Of a stretch of 64,000 nucleotides of DNA, positions 33,359 to 42,343 are shown in pieces. The position numbers and the translations under genes were made by a program. Under the pieces are notes generated by a model that worked only from the letters and a program-made list of their open reading frames with translations, was not told where the DNA came from and made no database searches. The stretch comes from Bacillota bacterium (GTDB taxonomy: Bacteria; Bacillota_A; Clostridia; Christensenellales; Aristaeellaceae): the NCBI GenBank assembly GCA_023421735.1, contig JAEZSP010000056.1, positions 1 to 64,000 on the forward strand, in the 5' to 3' direction. Numbering within the stretch: position 1 is the first letter of the stretch; every line of letters begins with the position of its first letter.

Positions 33359-34242
33359 GTTGTTTCCTCCTCGTCATTGAATAACTGTTGTTCCGCGTAT
33401 TGTTTGCGGTATTGGGAGGGCGTCACGCCCAATTGGTTCTTGAATTCCCGGGAGAAATGGCAGAGATTCTTGAAACCCACCTGACGCGATACGTCCGTCA
33501 CCGACTCTCCCCCGGCGAGCAGTTCCATTGCCCGCGCAAAGCGGTATCTGCGCAGGTATTCGACCGGCGCGATGCCCGTCACCTGCTTGAACTGGCGGGA
33601 AAAATAGTCGTTCGAGACGCCGATGTGCTCGGCGATGTCGTGGATGGTGAGTTCGTCCTGATAATGTTTATCGATGTACTGAAGCGCCTGTGTCACATAG
33701 CCCATGTACGTGCGCTTTTCCTGCATGTCGGAAAGATGATGCTGGAAGATGCGCCCGCAGTGTACGACCAGAGACGTCATGTACGATTCGAGCAGAAGAT
33801 CCCAACCGGCCATGCGCTTTTGATATTCCTGCGTCATGTCCTCCAGAAGCTGCGTCACCGCGCTTCGTTCCTGCAATTCGAGGTGTGCGTGCATGAATCC
33901 GTCGTAGTTGGGGTTCAGAAGGCTGTTCACGCCCGGAATCAGGTTCAGCTTCTCGGTGAGCGGTCCGAACGACTCGGCGGTGAACATGCAGTTATAGAGC
34001 TTGATGTCCCGGTTGCACATGTACCGGTGCGTCTTTCCCGGCGGAATGATGAAAAGATCACCCGCCATCAAAAGGGTCATCCTGCTCGCCATATCGTGCA
34101 GGCAATAGCCATCCGAGATGTAGACGAGCTCGAAATAATCGTGATCGTGGATCGTCACCGATTCGTGCGCCGTCTTGAGCGCGACGATCTCGGGATCGCC
34201 CGCTGTCAGGTACCTGCTGATGCGGATCGTACGATCTGGCAT
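33343..34242 (-). CDS. AraC-family transcriptional regulator
   Basis: 299 residues from the ATG at 34242 (AGGAGGGCG upstream). N-terminal cupin-like sensor with HDHDYFELVYISDGYCLHDM and FIIPPGKTHRY; C-terminal AraC double helix-turn-helix (LTIHDIAEHIGVSNDYFSRQF, then SVTDVSRQVGFKNLCHFSREF and GVTPSQYRKQY). It sits inside the sugar/sulfatase cluster between two oxidoreductase genes and probably activates the cluster in response to a sugar. Confidence 0.93.
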   Translation of the reverse strand: MPDRTIRISRYLTAGDPEIVALKTAHESVTIHDHDYFELVYISDGYCLHDMASRMTLLMAGDLFIIPPGKTHRYMCNRDIKLYNCMFTAESFGPLTEKLNLIPGVNSLLNPNYDGFMHAHLELQERSAVTQLLEDMTQEYQKRMAGWDLLLESYMTSLVVHCGRIFQHHLSDMQEKRTYMGYVTQALQYIDKHYQDELTIHDIAEHIGVSNDYFSRQFKQVTGIAPVEYLRRYRFARAMELLAGGESVTDVSRQVGFKNLCHFSREFKNQLGVTPSQYRKQYAEQQLFNDEEETTWQSR

Positions 34243-34267
34243 ATCGTCGCCCTCCTTTGCTTGATCG

Positions 34268-35290
34268 TTATTTGGCATCCTCCGGATACATTTCGTCCAT
34301 ATAGACGATCTTGCCCGTGTCGAGTGAACGGATCGCCGCATGGATCACCTTTTGTGCCTCGAGACCCTGCAGTCCCGACCCGTCGATCATGTCCGGCGCG
34401 TCGCCGCGGTCAACCTGCACAACGAAGTTGTGGATGCGGTCCCGGAACGTATCCTCGAATGTGCTGAACTCGGATTCGAACACCGGGTTGGTGTACTGAA
34501 GTTTCGTGTAGTCGCCCGCCGGATAGAGCGTCGCCTGATGCCACATATCTTCGAAGATCAGCCGTCCCTTGAGACCGGCGACCTCGCAGCGCTCCATGGG
34601 GTGCCCGCGCTTGATGTCGTAAGAGGAGGTGAGATGCCCGACCGCGCCGCACTTGAACTTAAAGTTCATCGATGCGGTCGACCAGATCGTCCGGCCCGGC
34701 GCCTTCATTGCGAAGCATTGCACCGCTTCAAAGTCGCCCATAAAGTAGCGCATGATCTCGATGGAGTGCGGGTTCAGCGCCTTGAGATGGTAATAGGGGG
34801 AGGGATAATCCTCCGGCTTTCCAATCCACAGCGCCATGTTGCAGAAAAGCAGATCGCCCAGACGTCCCTCGTCCTGCCATTTCTTCGCCGTGCGCGCGGC
34901 GTCCGTGAAGCGGTGGTTGAAGTCGAGCGCGAAGCAGCGATTGAGCCGCTTGGCTGTTTCAACCATCTCGCGCGCATGGTCGATCCGGTCTGAAATCGGC
35001 TTTTCGGTCAGTACGTGACAGCCGAATTCCAGTGCCTGCATGGTCGGGAGATAGTGATCCGACGAGTATTCATAGCCGCCGGTACACACACTCACAAGAT
35101 CGGGCTTTTCCGTTTTCAGCATGTCGTCCACGGACAGATAATACGGCACGCCGTATGTCTCCCCGCCTGCTTTTGCGCGGTCTTCATTGACATCACAAAC
35201 GCCAACCAATGTCACGAGGGATTCTTTTTTGTAGATGCGGCAATGCCTGTTCCCGATCGGGCCCATGCCGATGACGCAAACTCTAAGCAT
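34268..35290 (-). CDS. Gfo/Idh/MocA-family oxidoreductase (paralogue)
   Basis: 340 residues, ATG at 35290 after GGAG. RVCVIGMGPIGNRHCRIYKK nucleotide-binding start, TEKPISDRIDHAREMV catalytic motif, FALDFNHRFTDAARTAK and a C-terminal domain resembling the enzyme at 32243. Two related dehydrogenases in one cluster often oxidise and re-reduce the same sugar at different carbons, for example around a keto-sugar step. Confidence 0.9.
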   Translation of the reverse strand: MLRVCVIGMGPIGNRHCRIYKKESLVTLVGVCDVNEDRAKAGGETYGVPYYLSVDDMLKTEKPDLVSVCTGGYEYSSDHYLPTMQALEFGCHVLTEKPISDRIDHAREMVETAKRLNRCFALDFNHRFTDAARTAKKWQDEGRLGDLLFCNMALWIGKPEDYPSPYYHLKALNPHSIEIMRYFMGDFEAVQCFAMKAPGRTIWSTASMNFKFKCGAVGHLTSSYDIKRGHPMERCEVAGLKGRLIFEDMWHQATLYPAGDYTKLQYTNPVFESEFSTFEDTFRDRIHNFVVQVDRGDAPDMIDGSGLQGLEAQKVIHAAIRSLDTGKIVYMDEMYPEDAK

Positions 35291-35392
35291 GATGAATTCT
35301 CCTTCAGGTGTTGTCCGCATCCTGAGCCGCCGGGCGCGAAGCCTCATTGCCGCGCGCCCGTCCGCCTCCGGGGAGGGTGCCGCCCCGAAAGG

Positions 35393-36793
35393 TTACTTCT
35401 TCTGCTGGAGGGAAACCGCCTGCTGGACGGAGCCGATGTAGAGGCCGTCGTATGCCTGCTGCGAGGTCTCGTACGGGCCGTTCCAATTCGGGTTCGCGTG
35501 CCAGTTGAGGTTGGTGTACATCGGGTTCGTGCGCCCGGTTTCGGATTCGCGCTTGGCAATGTAGGCTTCCATTTTGCTCGTGAGTACCTCAACGACGTCC
35601 TTGCGCTCGTCCGCGAGGTTGTGAAGCTCCTTCGGATCATCCACGAGGTTGTACAGCTCGACCGGGGGCTTGAAGTGGAGGTCGGGCTCCAGCGCGCGGA
35701 TGAGCTTCCACTCCGGCGTGCGCCAGCCGTGCTTGCGCATCCAGGTGCACTCGGTGATGTAGAACTCGTCTTCCGCCGCGACGGTCTCGCCGTTCATGAG
35801 CGGGGTAAGACTGCGTCCGTTGAAGCCGAAGCCTTCCTTCTCGATGCCCAGAACGTCCAGGATCGTCGGGGTGACGTCCTTGAGCTGGCAAATGTTGTCA
35901 TAACGCTGGCCGGGCGCGATGTGTCCCTTCCAAACGAGCGCGAAGGGCACGACGAGCGTGCACTCGTACAGACCGTGATGGTCATAATAGCAGTCATGCT
36001 CATTGAGCGTCTCGCCGTGGTCGGAGACGAAGACGACCAGCGTCTCTTCCTCGATGCCCATGGACTGAAGCTTCGTGATCACCTGACGGATGGCGCTGTC
36101 GAGGTAAGTGACGGAGGCGTCATACTGCGCGTCGACGTACTTGTCGGATGTGCAGCCCTCGGGGATCCAGCTCCTGATGTAATCGCGGAAGGGCTTGAAG
36201 TTAAACAGGCCTTCGAGAGACTTGTCTTCGGGGTCGTTGTACACGCCCTGGAAGAACATGTCCTGGAACGGCTGGGGTGCGAGATAGGGGGAGTGGGGAT
36301 CCATGTAGCGGATGAAGAGGAACCAGGGCTTCTCCTCTGCCTGAAGCCGCTCCATCTCGGGGATCACGACGTTGTTGCAGTTCTGCGCCTTGTGCGCGCG
36401 GCCGTCCTCGTGATCGGCGCCCCAGCCCTTGAACTCAAGATAAGTGTCGTAGCCGCGCCCGCCCGCGTTGCCCTTGAAGCCGACGCAGGTGGTGTTATAG
36501 CCGTTGTCCTTCAAAATTTCTGAAAGCATCTTGACGCCCGGGGCGACCTGATTGTCGTGCGCCTTGTGGCGAAGCGCCACAACGTCGGTGCCAAAGCAGT
36601 CCTGACCGGTCAGCATGCAGGAATAGCCCGGTGTGGTGGGGATGGAGGCGGAGAACATTTGCGTGAAGGACGCGCCGTTTTTGATGTAGTCCGACATGTG
36701 GGGGGTGGTGAGCCGCTCGTAGCCGTACTCGCTCATGCGGTTGCGGCGCAGACTGTCGATGCCGAAAAACAGGATATTCGGTTTCTTGGACAT
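35393..36793 (-). CDS. Sulfatase-fold hydrolase with Thr at the nucleophile position
   Basis: 466 residues of the alkaline phosphatase/sulfatase superfamily. Start: NILFFGIDSLRRNRMSEYGY with a metal Asp13. The nucleophile region is S-I-P-T53-T-P-G-Y57-S-C-M-L-T-G, so the formylglycine Cys/Ser is Thr and the following Arg is Tyr. Later motifs are normal: MDPHSPYLAP, VFVSDHGETLNEHDCYYDHHG. Thr nucleophiles are used by phosphoethanolamine transferases and lipoteichoic-acid synthases of the same fold, so this protein may hydrolyse or transfer a phosphate ester rather than a sulfate. Ribosome site GGGAGG; second gene after the epimerase. Confidence 0.85.
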   Translation of the reverse strand: MSKKPNILFFGIDSLRRNRMSEYGYERLTTPHMSDYIKNGASFTQMFSASIPTTPGYSCMLTGQDCFGTDVVALRHKAHDNQVAPGVKMLSEILKDNGYNTTCVGFKGNAGGRGYDTYLEFKGWGADHEDGRAHKAQNCNNVVIPEMERLQAEEKPWFLFIRYMDPHSPYLAPQPFQDMFFQGVYNDPEDKSLEGLFNFKPFRDYIRSWIPEGCTSDKYVDAQYDASVTYLDSAIRQVITKLQSMGIEEETLVVFVSDHGETLNEHDCYYDHHGLYECTLVVPFALVWKGHIAPGQRYDNICQLKDVTPTILDVLGIEKEGFGFNGRSLTPLMNGETVAAEDEFYITECTWMRKHGWRTPEWKLIRALEPDLHFKPPVELYNLVDDPKELHNLADERKDVVEVLTSKMEAYIAKRESETGRTNPMYTNLNWHANPNWNGPYETSQQAYDGLYIGSVQQAVSLQQKK

Positions 36794-36809
36794 TTTATTT
36801 TTCCTCCCG

Positions 36810-37667
36810 TTATCTGTTGCCCAGAACCTTGAGCAGGGCGTTCATATAGCCAAAGGATTCGGACGCGATGGCGCATGCGCCCGCGTAGCTCTGATCGGGG
36901 CCGATGACCTCGAGGGATACCGGGCCTTCATAGCCCACATCCACGAGCGCCTTGAAGTAGCCCTTCAGGTCGATGTCGCCGCGGCCACAGGCCTGCATGG
37001 CCGGCGGGCCGGGGGGGATGACGCCCTTCGGCGCGGGACGGCCGTCCGGCATGACCGGCGGCTCGGCGTCCGGGTCGGGCAGTTTGCAATCGCGGATGTG
37101 AATGTGCTTTACGCGGCTGGCGATCTTGGGAAGCGCCTCCGCCGGGTTCTCGCCCGCGCGAATGATGTGCGAAGGATCCATGTCGACGCCGAAGTTTTCC
37201 ATCTTCACCGCTTCCATAAGTTCCAGAGTGGTCTCGGTGTTGTAAACGGACGCGCCCACATGCGCCTTCATGCAAAGGGTCACGCCATAGGCTTTGCAGA
37301 TGGCTGCTGAATTTTTGACGGTTTCGGCGCAGAAGGCGACGCCGCCTTCCTGACCGGTCTTTCCGTTGGGGCCGACGTTTACGATCGGAACGCCCAGATC
37401 CGCAGCGGCCTTCGCGGCCTTGCGAACCATCGCCGGGTCCTGCGTTGCAAGTTCCATCGAGAGAAGCTCGAGGCCCGTCTCCGCCTGCGCGGCCTTGATT
37501 TCAGCAATCGACTGCGCGGTGGCTTCGGGATCCGTCAGTTTCAGGTGGGGGTTCATGCCCGGAATTGCCGAAAGCTCGATTCCGTCGTATCCCGCCTGTT
37601 TGATGCCCTTGAATGCCTCCATGACGGAGAAGGGCTTAAAGAGAACCGAATTGACGCCCAGTTTCAT
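36810..37667 (-). CDS. TIM-barrel sugar phosphate isomerase/epimerase
   Basis: 285 residues of the xylose-isomerase-like barrel family: KLGVNSVLFKPFSVMEAFKG, GYDGIELSAIPGM, VNVGPNGKTGQ, NFGVDMDPSHIIRAGENP with a metal-binding Asp/His pair, and GRGDIDLKGYFKALVDVGYEGPVSLEV with the final Glu. The ATG at 37667 follows AAGGAGGAAG. First gene of the minus-strand cluster behind the promoter at 37714. Probable sugar or keto-inositol isomerase/epimerase; substrate unknown. Confidence 0.9.
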   Translation of the reverse strand: MKLGVNSVLFKPFSVMEAFKGIKQAGYDGIELSAIPGMNPHLKLTDPEATAQSIAEIKAAQAETGLELLSMELATQDPAMVRKAAKAAADLGVPIVNVGPNGKTGQEGGVAFCAETVKNSAAICKAYGVTLCMKAHVGASVYNTETTLELMEAVKMENFGVDMDPSHIIRAGENPAEALPKIASRVKHIHIRDCKLPDPDAEPPVMPDGRPAPKGVIPPGPPAMQACGRGDIDLKGYFKALVDVGYEGPVSLEVIGPDQSYAGACAIASESFGYMNALLKVLGNR

Positions 37668-37713
37668 TGATCTTCCTCCTTGACGACGCGCGCACGCGCT
37701 CGTTGCTTCGCTT

Positions 37714-37742
37714 ATTATACATGAACGCAACACTCTTTACAA
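37714..37742 (-). promoter_or_regulatory. Promoter of the sugar/sulfatase cluster
   Basis: Minus-strand TTGTAA (37737-37742), 17-base spacer, TATAAT (37714-37719), 46 bases before the epimerase start. Confidence 0.72.
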
Positions 37743-38010
37743 TATGCACACCCGCACCAGCATCAAATAAGAGACGGAAAACATCAAATAGATGATTTCC
37801 GCGCACAGCATTGTTAAGGGGAAAACCCCGGAAATCGCCCTAAAAAACCACATATTAAACGGATCAAATTGGATATTTCGACTGAAATGTAAAGAACAAT
37901 TCACTGTTGTTGCGCCGCTCCGATACGTCGGATACCGTAAACACAAGAAAACTGAATGCTTGACAGGAAAGCGATGGCATTTTAAAATAGGATGAAGGGA
38001 GGTGGAATTT
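37743..38010. other. AT-rich divergent control region
   Basis: Gene-free stretch between the minus-strand sugar cluster and the plus-strand nnr operon. It holds the two promoters and is clearly richer in A+T than its surroundings, consistent with AraC-type regulation; GGGG-AAAA-CCCC (about 37818-37830) is a small hairpin. Confidence 0.5.
37960..37988 (+). promoter_or_regulatory. Promoter of the nnr operon
   Basis: TTGACA (37960-37965), 17-base spacer, TAAAAT (37983-37988), ending 22 bases before the ATG at 38011. Confidence 0.8.
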
Positions 38011-39474
38011 ATGCGCAAGCTCGTAACGCCAATTGAGATGCGGGAGCTTGAAAAAGCCTACCTCGAGGATACCCGGATTCGACCGATCGAACTGATGGAA
38101 CGTGCGGCGCAAAGACTTTGCGAGGCACTGACGGAGCTTTATGGCGCCGACAAAACGGTTTACTTTGCCTGCGGCCCAGGTGGCAACGGCGGGGACGGCT
38201 ATGCCTGCGCGCGGCTGTATGCCGCAGGAGGTGGAATCGTCGTTGCTGTGGAGGTCGTTCCCCCGGTATCGGCGGACGCGCGCAAAAATCGACAGCGCGC
38301 GGAGGACGCGGGCGTGACGGTGACGGTCGATTGGCGCAATCTGCCCGCGCCGGACGTGTGGGTGGACGCGGTGTACGGTATCGGCCTCTCCCGTGCGCCC
38401 GAAGGCGAGGCTGCGGAGATCATTGAACGGATGAACGCCGACAGTTCCGACATCGTTTCGGTGGACATACCCTCCGGGCTTGACGGCCTTTCGGGGCGTG
38501 CGTACGACAAATGCGTGTGCGCCGACCTCACCGTGACGTTTCAGCGCGCCAAGACCGGGCATTATCTTGCCGACGGCCTTGATTTGTGCGGCGACGTGAT
38601 CGTCAAGGACATCGGCATTCCCGAGTCCTTTCTGCCGCCGGATGCCGCGATGCTGGTTAATTACCACGACGTCAGGCCCATGCCCCGCAGGCGCAACAGC
38701 TATAAGGGGGAGTATGGACATCTTTTGATCGTCGCGGGTTCCTTCGGCATGGCGGGCGCGGCGGCGATGTGCGCGCTCGCGGCGATGCGCGCCGGGGCGG
38801 GACTGACGACCGTCGCGTGTCCGCGCTCCATCGTGCCTATCGTCCAGACCATTGCGCCCTGCGCCATGTGCGTGCCGCTGCCGGAGGCGGACGGCGCGCT
38901 GAGCGACGAGGCGGTGCCTGCGCTGACGGAAGCCATGCGGGGCAAGAGCTGCGTTGCGGTGGGCTGCGGGCTTTCGTGCCGCTGCGGCAAGGGCGTGATT
39001 CGCGTCCTATTGGAAAGCGGGCTGCCTGCCGTGATCGACGCGGATGCCATCAACATCATTGCGGGGGATGCGTCTCTGAAATCGCTTTTGACCGCAGACC
39101 ATCTGATTACCCCCCATCCCGGCGAGGCGAAGCGGCTTCTCGGGCGGGAATTGACCGACCCGATTGCGGATGCCCGGGCGCTCAACGCTCTGGGCCCGGC
39201 TGTGATCCTCAAGGGGGCGTCGAGCGTGATCGCTTCCGACCGGGGCACGTTTGTCAGTGCATCCGGCTGTCCCGGCATGGCGAAGGGCGGTTCGGGCGAC
39301 GCGCTCACGGGCATGGCAGGCGCGCTCATCGCGCAGGGACTCCAGCCGGGCGTGGCAGCCTACTTTGCGAGCGAGCTGCATGGGCTTGCGGGCGAGGCGG
39401 CACAGGAGGAGTTCGGCGAGCGCGGCATGCTGACGACTGATCTGATCGAGATGATTTCAGAGGTCGTCCTGTGA
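38011..39474 (+). CDS. nnr: Bifunctional NAD(P)H-hydrate epimerase / ADP-dependent NAD(P)H-hydrate dehydratase
   Basis: 487 residues that repair hydrated NAD(P)H. The N-terminal YjeF domain (about 1-210) has TPIEMRELEKAY, FACGPGGNGGDGYACARLY and VDIPSGLDG; the C-terminal ribokinase-like domain (about 220-485) has KGEYGHLLIVAGSFGMAGAA, DADAINIIAG, TPHPGEAKRLL and the GMAKGGSGDALTGMAGALIA nucleotide site. The ATG at 38011 is eight bases after GGGAGG; a GTG at 38002 overlaps that site and is unlikely. Overlaps the next gene by GTGA. Confidence 0.96.
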   Translation: MRKLVTPIEMRELEKAYLEDTRIRPIELMERAAQRLCEALTELYGADKTVYFACGPGGNGGDGYACARLYAAGGGIVVAVEVVPPVSADARKNRQRAEDAGVTVTVDWRNLPAPDVWVDAVYGIGLSRAPEGEAAEIIERMNADSSDIVSVDIPSGLDGLSGRAYDKCVCADLTVTFQRAKTGHYLADGLDLCGDVIVKDIGIPESFLPPDAAMLVNYHDVRPMPRRRNSYKGEYGHLLIVAGSFGMAGAAAMCALAAMRAGAGLTTVACPRSIVPIVQTIAPCAMCVPLPEADGALSDEAVPALTEAMRGKSCVAVGCGLSCRCGKGVIRVLLESGLPAVIDADAINIIAGDASLKSLLTADHLITPHPGEAKRLLGRELTDPIADARALNALGPAVILKGASSVIASDRGTFVSASGCPGMAKGGSGDALTGMAGALIAQGLQPGVAAYFASELHGLAGEAAQEEFGERGMLTTDLIEMISEVVL

Positions 39475-39905
39475 ACCTGCGCGCGCGGGTGCGCGCTGTG
39501 ATTCCGGAATCCGCATTTCTTCGGCGCGATCGGGGCAACGCGCTTTATGTGACCGATGCGCCGCGTTACGGCTTTGCGGGCGCGGTGCCCGGTTTTCGCA
39601 CCGAGGCGGGAAAAGGCCTTTTGCGCCTCTATATAAAAGAAGAAATCCTGCGCGCATGCGCATTTTCCCCGGACGATGTGGCGGATACGCTCGCGCGGTT
39701 CGAGGATCTGTCGGCGACGGAAGAAGCGCTTTTTCTGTTTACGGAAGGGCTGAAACTGCTGGAGGCACCGGACGCGGCCGGGTATCTCGCCTATGACAAA
39801 AAGGTCCGGCAGGCGGCGGCAGTCGCATTGCGCACGGGACGGGGCGGTGGGCTTTCCGCCTGCGCGCGTCTGCTTTCCGAAGTCAAAAGGAGGATGATCG
39901 AATGA
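39471..39905 (+). CDS. Conserved-context protein of unknown function
   Basis: 144 residues starting with GTG at 39471, overlapping the nnr stop, and ending with ATGA overlap into the MBL hydrolase gene. Arg/Ala-rich and soluble, with a possible compact fold (FEDLSATEEALFLFTEGLKL). No motif is recognised. Translation coupling on both sides indicates a real gene. Confidence 0.65.
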   Translation: MNLRARVRAVIPESAFLRRDRGNALYVTDAPRYGFAGAVPGFRTEAGKGLLRLYIKEEILRACAFSPDDVADTLARFEDLSATEEALFLFTEGLKLLEAPDAAGYLAYDKKVRQAAAVALRTGRGGGLSACARLLSEVKRRMIE

Positions 39906-40531
39906 AACTGATCTGGCACGGACACTCCTGTTTTGAAATGGACTTTAAAAACGGCCCGCGCGTGATCGCCGATCCGTTTGATGAAAAGGTGGGCTACCCG
40001 GTGTGCAGGGCGGAAGCCGACATTGTGACGAACAGCCATGCGCACATGGATCACAATTACATTGCGGAATTGACCGGAAACTTTTCACGGCTCAATCAGC
40101 CGGGCAGCTTTGTATTTGAAGACATTGCCATTGCGGGCTATCGTTCCTTTCACGACGATGCGGCCGGTCAAAAGCGCGGATCGAATCTCGTCTTCCTCTA
40201 TGAGGCCAAGGATCTGAAGATCGCCCATCTTGGCGATCTTGGACATATGCCGGACGACGCGCTCTTTGCGGCGCTCTCGGGGCTTGATGTCATGCTCATC
40301 CCCATCGGCGGCTTCTATACCATCGACACGCCGACCGCCGTCGAGATCATTCGCCGCGCAAAGCCCCGTGTCGCGGTCGCCATGCACTTTCGCACGCCCA
40401 GGATTAATTTCCCCATTGCCGATGAAAAACAGTTCGTTGAACTGACGGGCGCTCAGTTTGTTGGCGCGCGCGAGGTTGAAATCACGAAGGGAGAATTGCC
40501 AAGGGCGATGGTTTTGGAGTGGCCGAAATAG
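39902..40531 (+). CDS. Metallo-beta-lactamase-fold metal-dependent hydrolase (UPF0173/UlaG-like)
   Basis: 209 residues. Begins LIWHGHSCFEMDF, then IVTNSHAHMDHNYI (HxHxDH metal site), KIAHLGDLGHMPDD with a metal His/Asp, and VAMHFRTPRINF. The small UPF0173 hydrolases relate to L-ascorbate-6-phosphate lactonase UlaG but most have no assigned substrate. Third gene of the nnr operon. Confidence 0.9.
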   Translation: MKLIWHGHSCFEMDFKNGPRVIADPFDEKVGYPVCRAEADIVTNSHAHMDHNYIAELTGNFSRLNQPGSFVFEDIAIAGYRSFHDDAAGQKRGSNLVFLYEAKDLKIAHLGDLGHMPDDALFAALSGLDVMLIPIGGFYTIDTPTAVEIIRRAKPRVAVAMHFRTPRINFPIADEKQFVELTGAQFVGAREVEITKGELPRAMVLEWPK

Positions 40532-40587
40532 GCGATGCCGCCTATCATTTGCGATGAAACAAAATAGCCCGGTATGCGGAGGCAGAT

Positions 40588-40623
40588 TCCAATCGCGCGA
40601 GACGTCAGTCCCGCGCGATTGGA
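40588..40623. terminator. Strong 12-bp hairpin between convergent genes
   Basis: 40588-40599 pairs perfectly with 40612-40623, loop of 12 bases. It lies between the ends of the plus-strand MBL gene and the minus-strand SleB-like gene. No T-run on either side, so it may be a factor-dependent terminator or RNA-protecting hairpin. Confidence 0.5.
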
Positions 40624-40674
40624 GGAACATATTAAAATCGGGCAAAATCCGTTTGGGCTATGTCGCCAAGGCGG

Positions 40675-41085
40675 TCATTCGCCGGATTGTTTGTAGAAAT
40701 TGAAATTTCCCACCTCGCCGCAAGGATCGATGCACCATTTTGCGGTGGCGTCTTTGGCCTGGTAGTATAGGACATCCGCTGAGAGGGTACGCTTGCCGGC
40801 AAGCACGGCGTGCGCTGCCTTGAGACTGTCCGCATCGTATTGTTTCCCGCACGGGAACTGCTGTTGGCCCTTGAGCACATCCTCGAGCGCATCCGGAAAC
40901 CACGGACTCGCAACGCGGTTCATGACGATGCAGCCGATGGCGAGCTTTGCCTCATAGCTGTCCTGTCCCGCAAGCGCGTAAATCGCCCGCGCGAGGCGGA
41001 CGGTCGCCGCATCTTCTGTGAAGCTGACGGACGGCACGCACGCAATTGCGCACAAAACCAGCACCACCGCAATGACCTTTCGCAT
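40675..41085 (-). CDS. SleB/CwlJ-type cell wall hydrolase-like exported protein
   Basis: 136 residues with a signal peptide (MRKVIAVVLVLCAIACVPSV, then SFTEDA) and one Hydrolase_2 domain: LAIGCIVMNRVASPWFPDAL, VLKGQQQFPCGKQY and KDATAKWCIDPCGEVGNFNFY. SleB-type enzymes are spore-cortex or wall lytic transglycosylases. The usual catalytic Glu in the AExxGE segment before NRV is not evident; the matching stretch reads IYALAGQDSYEAK. It may be inactive or use another residue. ATG at 41085 follows GAGGTG. No germination genes lie beside it. Confidence 0.8.
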   Translation of the reverse strand: MRKVIAVVLVLCAIACVPSVSFTEDAATVRLARAIYALAGQDSYEAKLAIGCIVMNRVASPWFPDALEDVLKGQQQFPCGKQYDADSLKAAHAVLAGKRTLSADVLYYQAKDATAKWCIDPCGEVGNFNFYKQSGE

Positions 41086-41237
41086 GCCGCACACCTCGCT
41101 TTCCTGCGTATTATACTATGTTCTGTAATGGTTATCAATGGTTTTGTAATCATTTTGAAACAAATGTCTACATTCATATCTATATTCACAATTCCCCCCG
41201 AATATGACAAAACCCGGCAAATCATGTCGGGCTTCTT

Positions 41238-41285
41238 CAAAAAGAGCGCTCCGCCTGCGAAGGCGGAGCGCCGGATGGTTTTTTT
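41238..41285. terminator. Bidirectional terminator after the XpaC-like gene
   Basis: Perfect 10-bp stem, 41246-41255 with 41262-41271, six-base loop. On the minus strand it is followed by TCTTTTT and on the plus strand, after a short gap, by T7 at 41279-41285. Confidence 0.82.
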
Positions 41286-41286
41286 A

Positions 41287-42321
41287 TTATAGTTTCAACT
41301 GCATGGCCTGCTGTGTGAGCCCATCCTTGGCAATCATGGTTTCGAGCACCTGAATGTCCGAGGAAATATCGATGGCCTCTGCGGCGAAGAGCTGGTCGAG
41401 CTGCTTTTCGAAGGCATGTACGAGCGTCGAGAGGATGTCCTCGATGTTCTTTTTCGCTGCGACGATGTTTTCGCCCTGATAGCTCTGCTTTTCGAGCATG
41501 GAGTACGAGGTCAGAAGTTTCACGGTTGTGGGCAGGTAATAGTTCATAAATTTGCGCACCTGGCTGGACGGTTCGGGATTTTGTTCGATGAACTCATAGA
41601 TGTCGTCCGTCAATTCCGCGATGCGGTCAATTTTCTGCGAAACACCTTCGTCGAGGATCTTGTCGTTGAGCAACTTGAGCTTTTTGAGGATTGCCTCGTG
41701 ATCCGATTCCTTGTCGGGCGCGGGTTCCTCACGCGGCGCTTCCCTGGTCGCTTCCTGCCTTTCGCTCTGCGGCTGAGAAGGCGCATAGGGGGTCTGATTT
41801 ACGCGCTGCGCGTTTTTGAAGCTCGAGGAAAACTCGCTTTTGATATTGCGGGTGATCTCGCCGACCACGCCCTTGAGATCGCTCAGGTCGATGTCGATAT
41901 CCGCACGCACGCGCGGCCCGCCCTTGGTTTCGGCCTCGTATTCCGCCTGCTCGTCCTGATTGAATGCGGCGGATGGCTCGAGTACGAGGTAGCCGACGGA
42001 ATAATCGATGTATGCGTCGGGCCCCAGGTAACCGTTCTGGATCATCTCGCCCAGTATGTGTACGACGGATTCGCGCGACTCACCCACGGCAGATGCAATC
42101 TTTTTGAGTGAAATGTGCGCACGCGAACCAACCACACCCATATAGTTACGGTAGGTCACAAGTCTTTTCTTTTTCCATAGCGCGCGGACTTTTAAAAATC
42201 CGAGAATGGCCGTGATAGGCCAGAGCTGGATCACCGCCGTCACGACGATCGCGATCCAGGATGGACCCTCGTCTGCGTGCGTGGGGATCGGAACGCGCTT
42301 TTTGGTACGCGCCGTAGGCAT
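41287..42321 (-). CDS. XpaC-like (5-bromo-4-chloroindolyl phosphate hydrolysis) family protein
   Basis: 344 residues. One N-terminal membrane segment (about 20-42), a winged-helix-like stretch (RAHISLKKIASAVGESRESV), a long acidic/Gln-rich linker, and a C-terminal helical domain (about 210-344: LDEGVSQKIDRIAELTDDIY, QVRKFMNYYLPTTVKLLTSY) that is the XpaC/TelA-like core. In related families the gene is usually paired with a toxic-anion-resistance gene, which is absent here. Function unclear; possibly envelope stress. Own promoter at 42344-42372. Confidence 0.85.
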   Translation of the reverse strand: MPTARTKKRVPIPTHADEGPSWIAIVVTAVIQLWPITAILGFLKVRALWKKKRLVTYRNYMGVVGSRAHISLKKIASAVGESRESVVHILGEMIQNGYLGPDAYIDYSVGYLVLEPSAAFNQDEQAEYEAETKGGPRVRADIDIDLSDLKGVVGEITRNIKSEFSSSFKNAQRVNQTPYAPSQPQSERQEATREAPREEPAPDKESDHEAILKKLKLLNDKILDEGVSQKIDRIAELTDDIYEFIEQNPEPSSQVRKFMNYYLPTTVKLLTSYSMLEKQSYQGENIVAAKKNIEDILSTLVHAFEKQLDQLFAAEAIDISSDIQVLETMIAKDGLTQQAMQLKL

Positions 42322-42343
42322 GATTCATCCCTCCACGCTCCAA

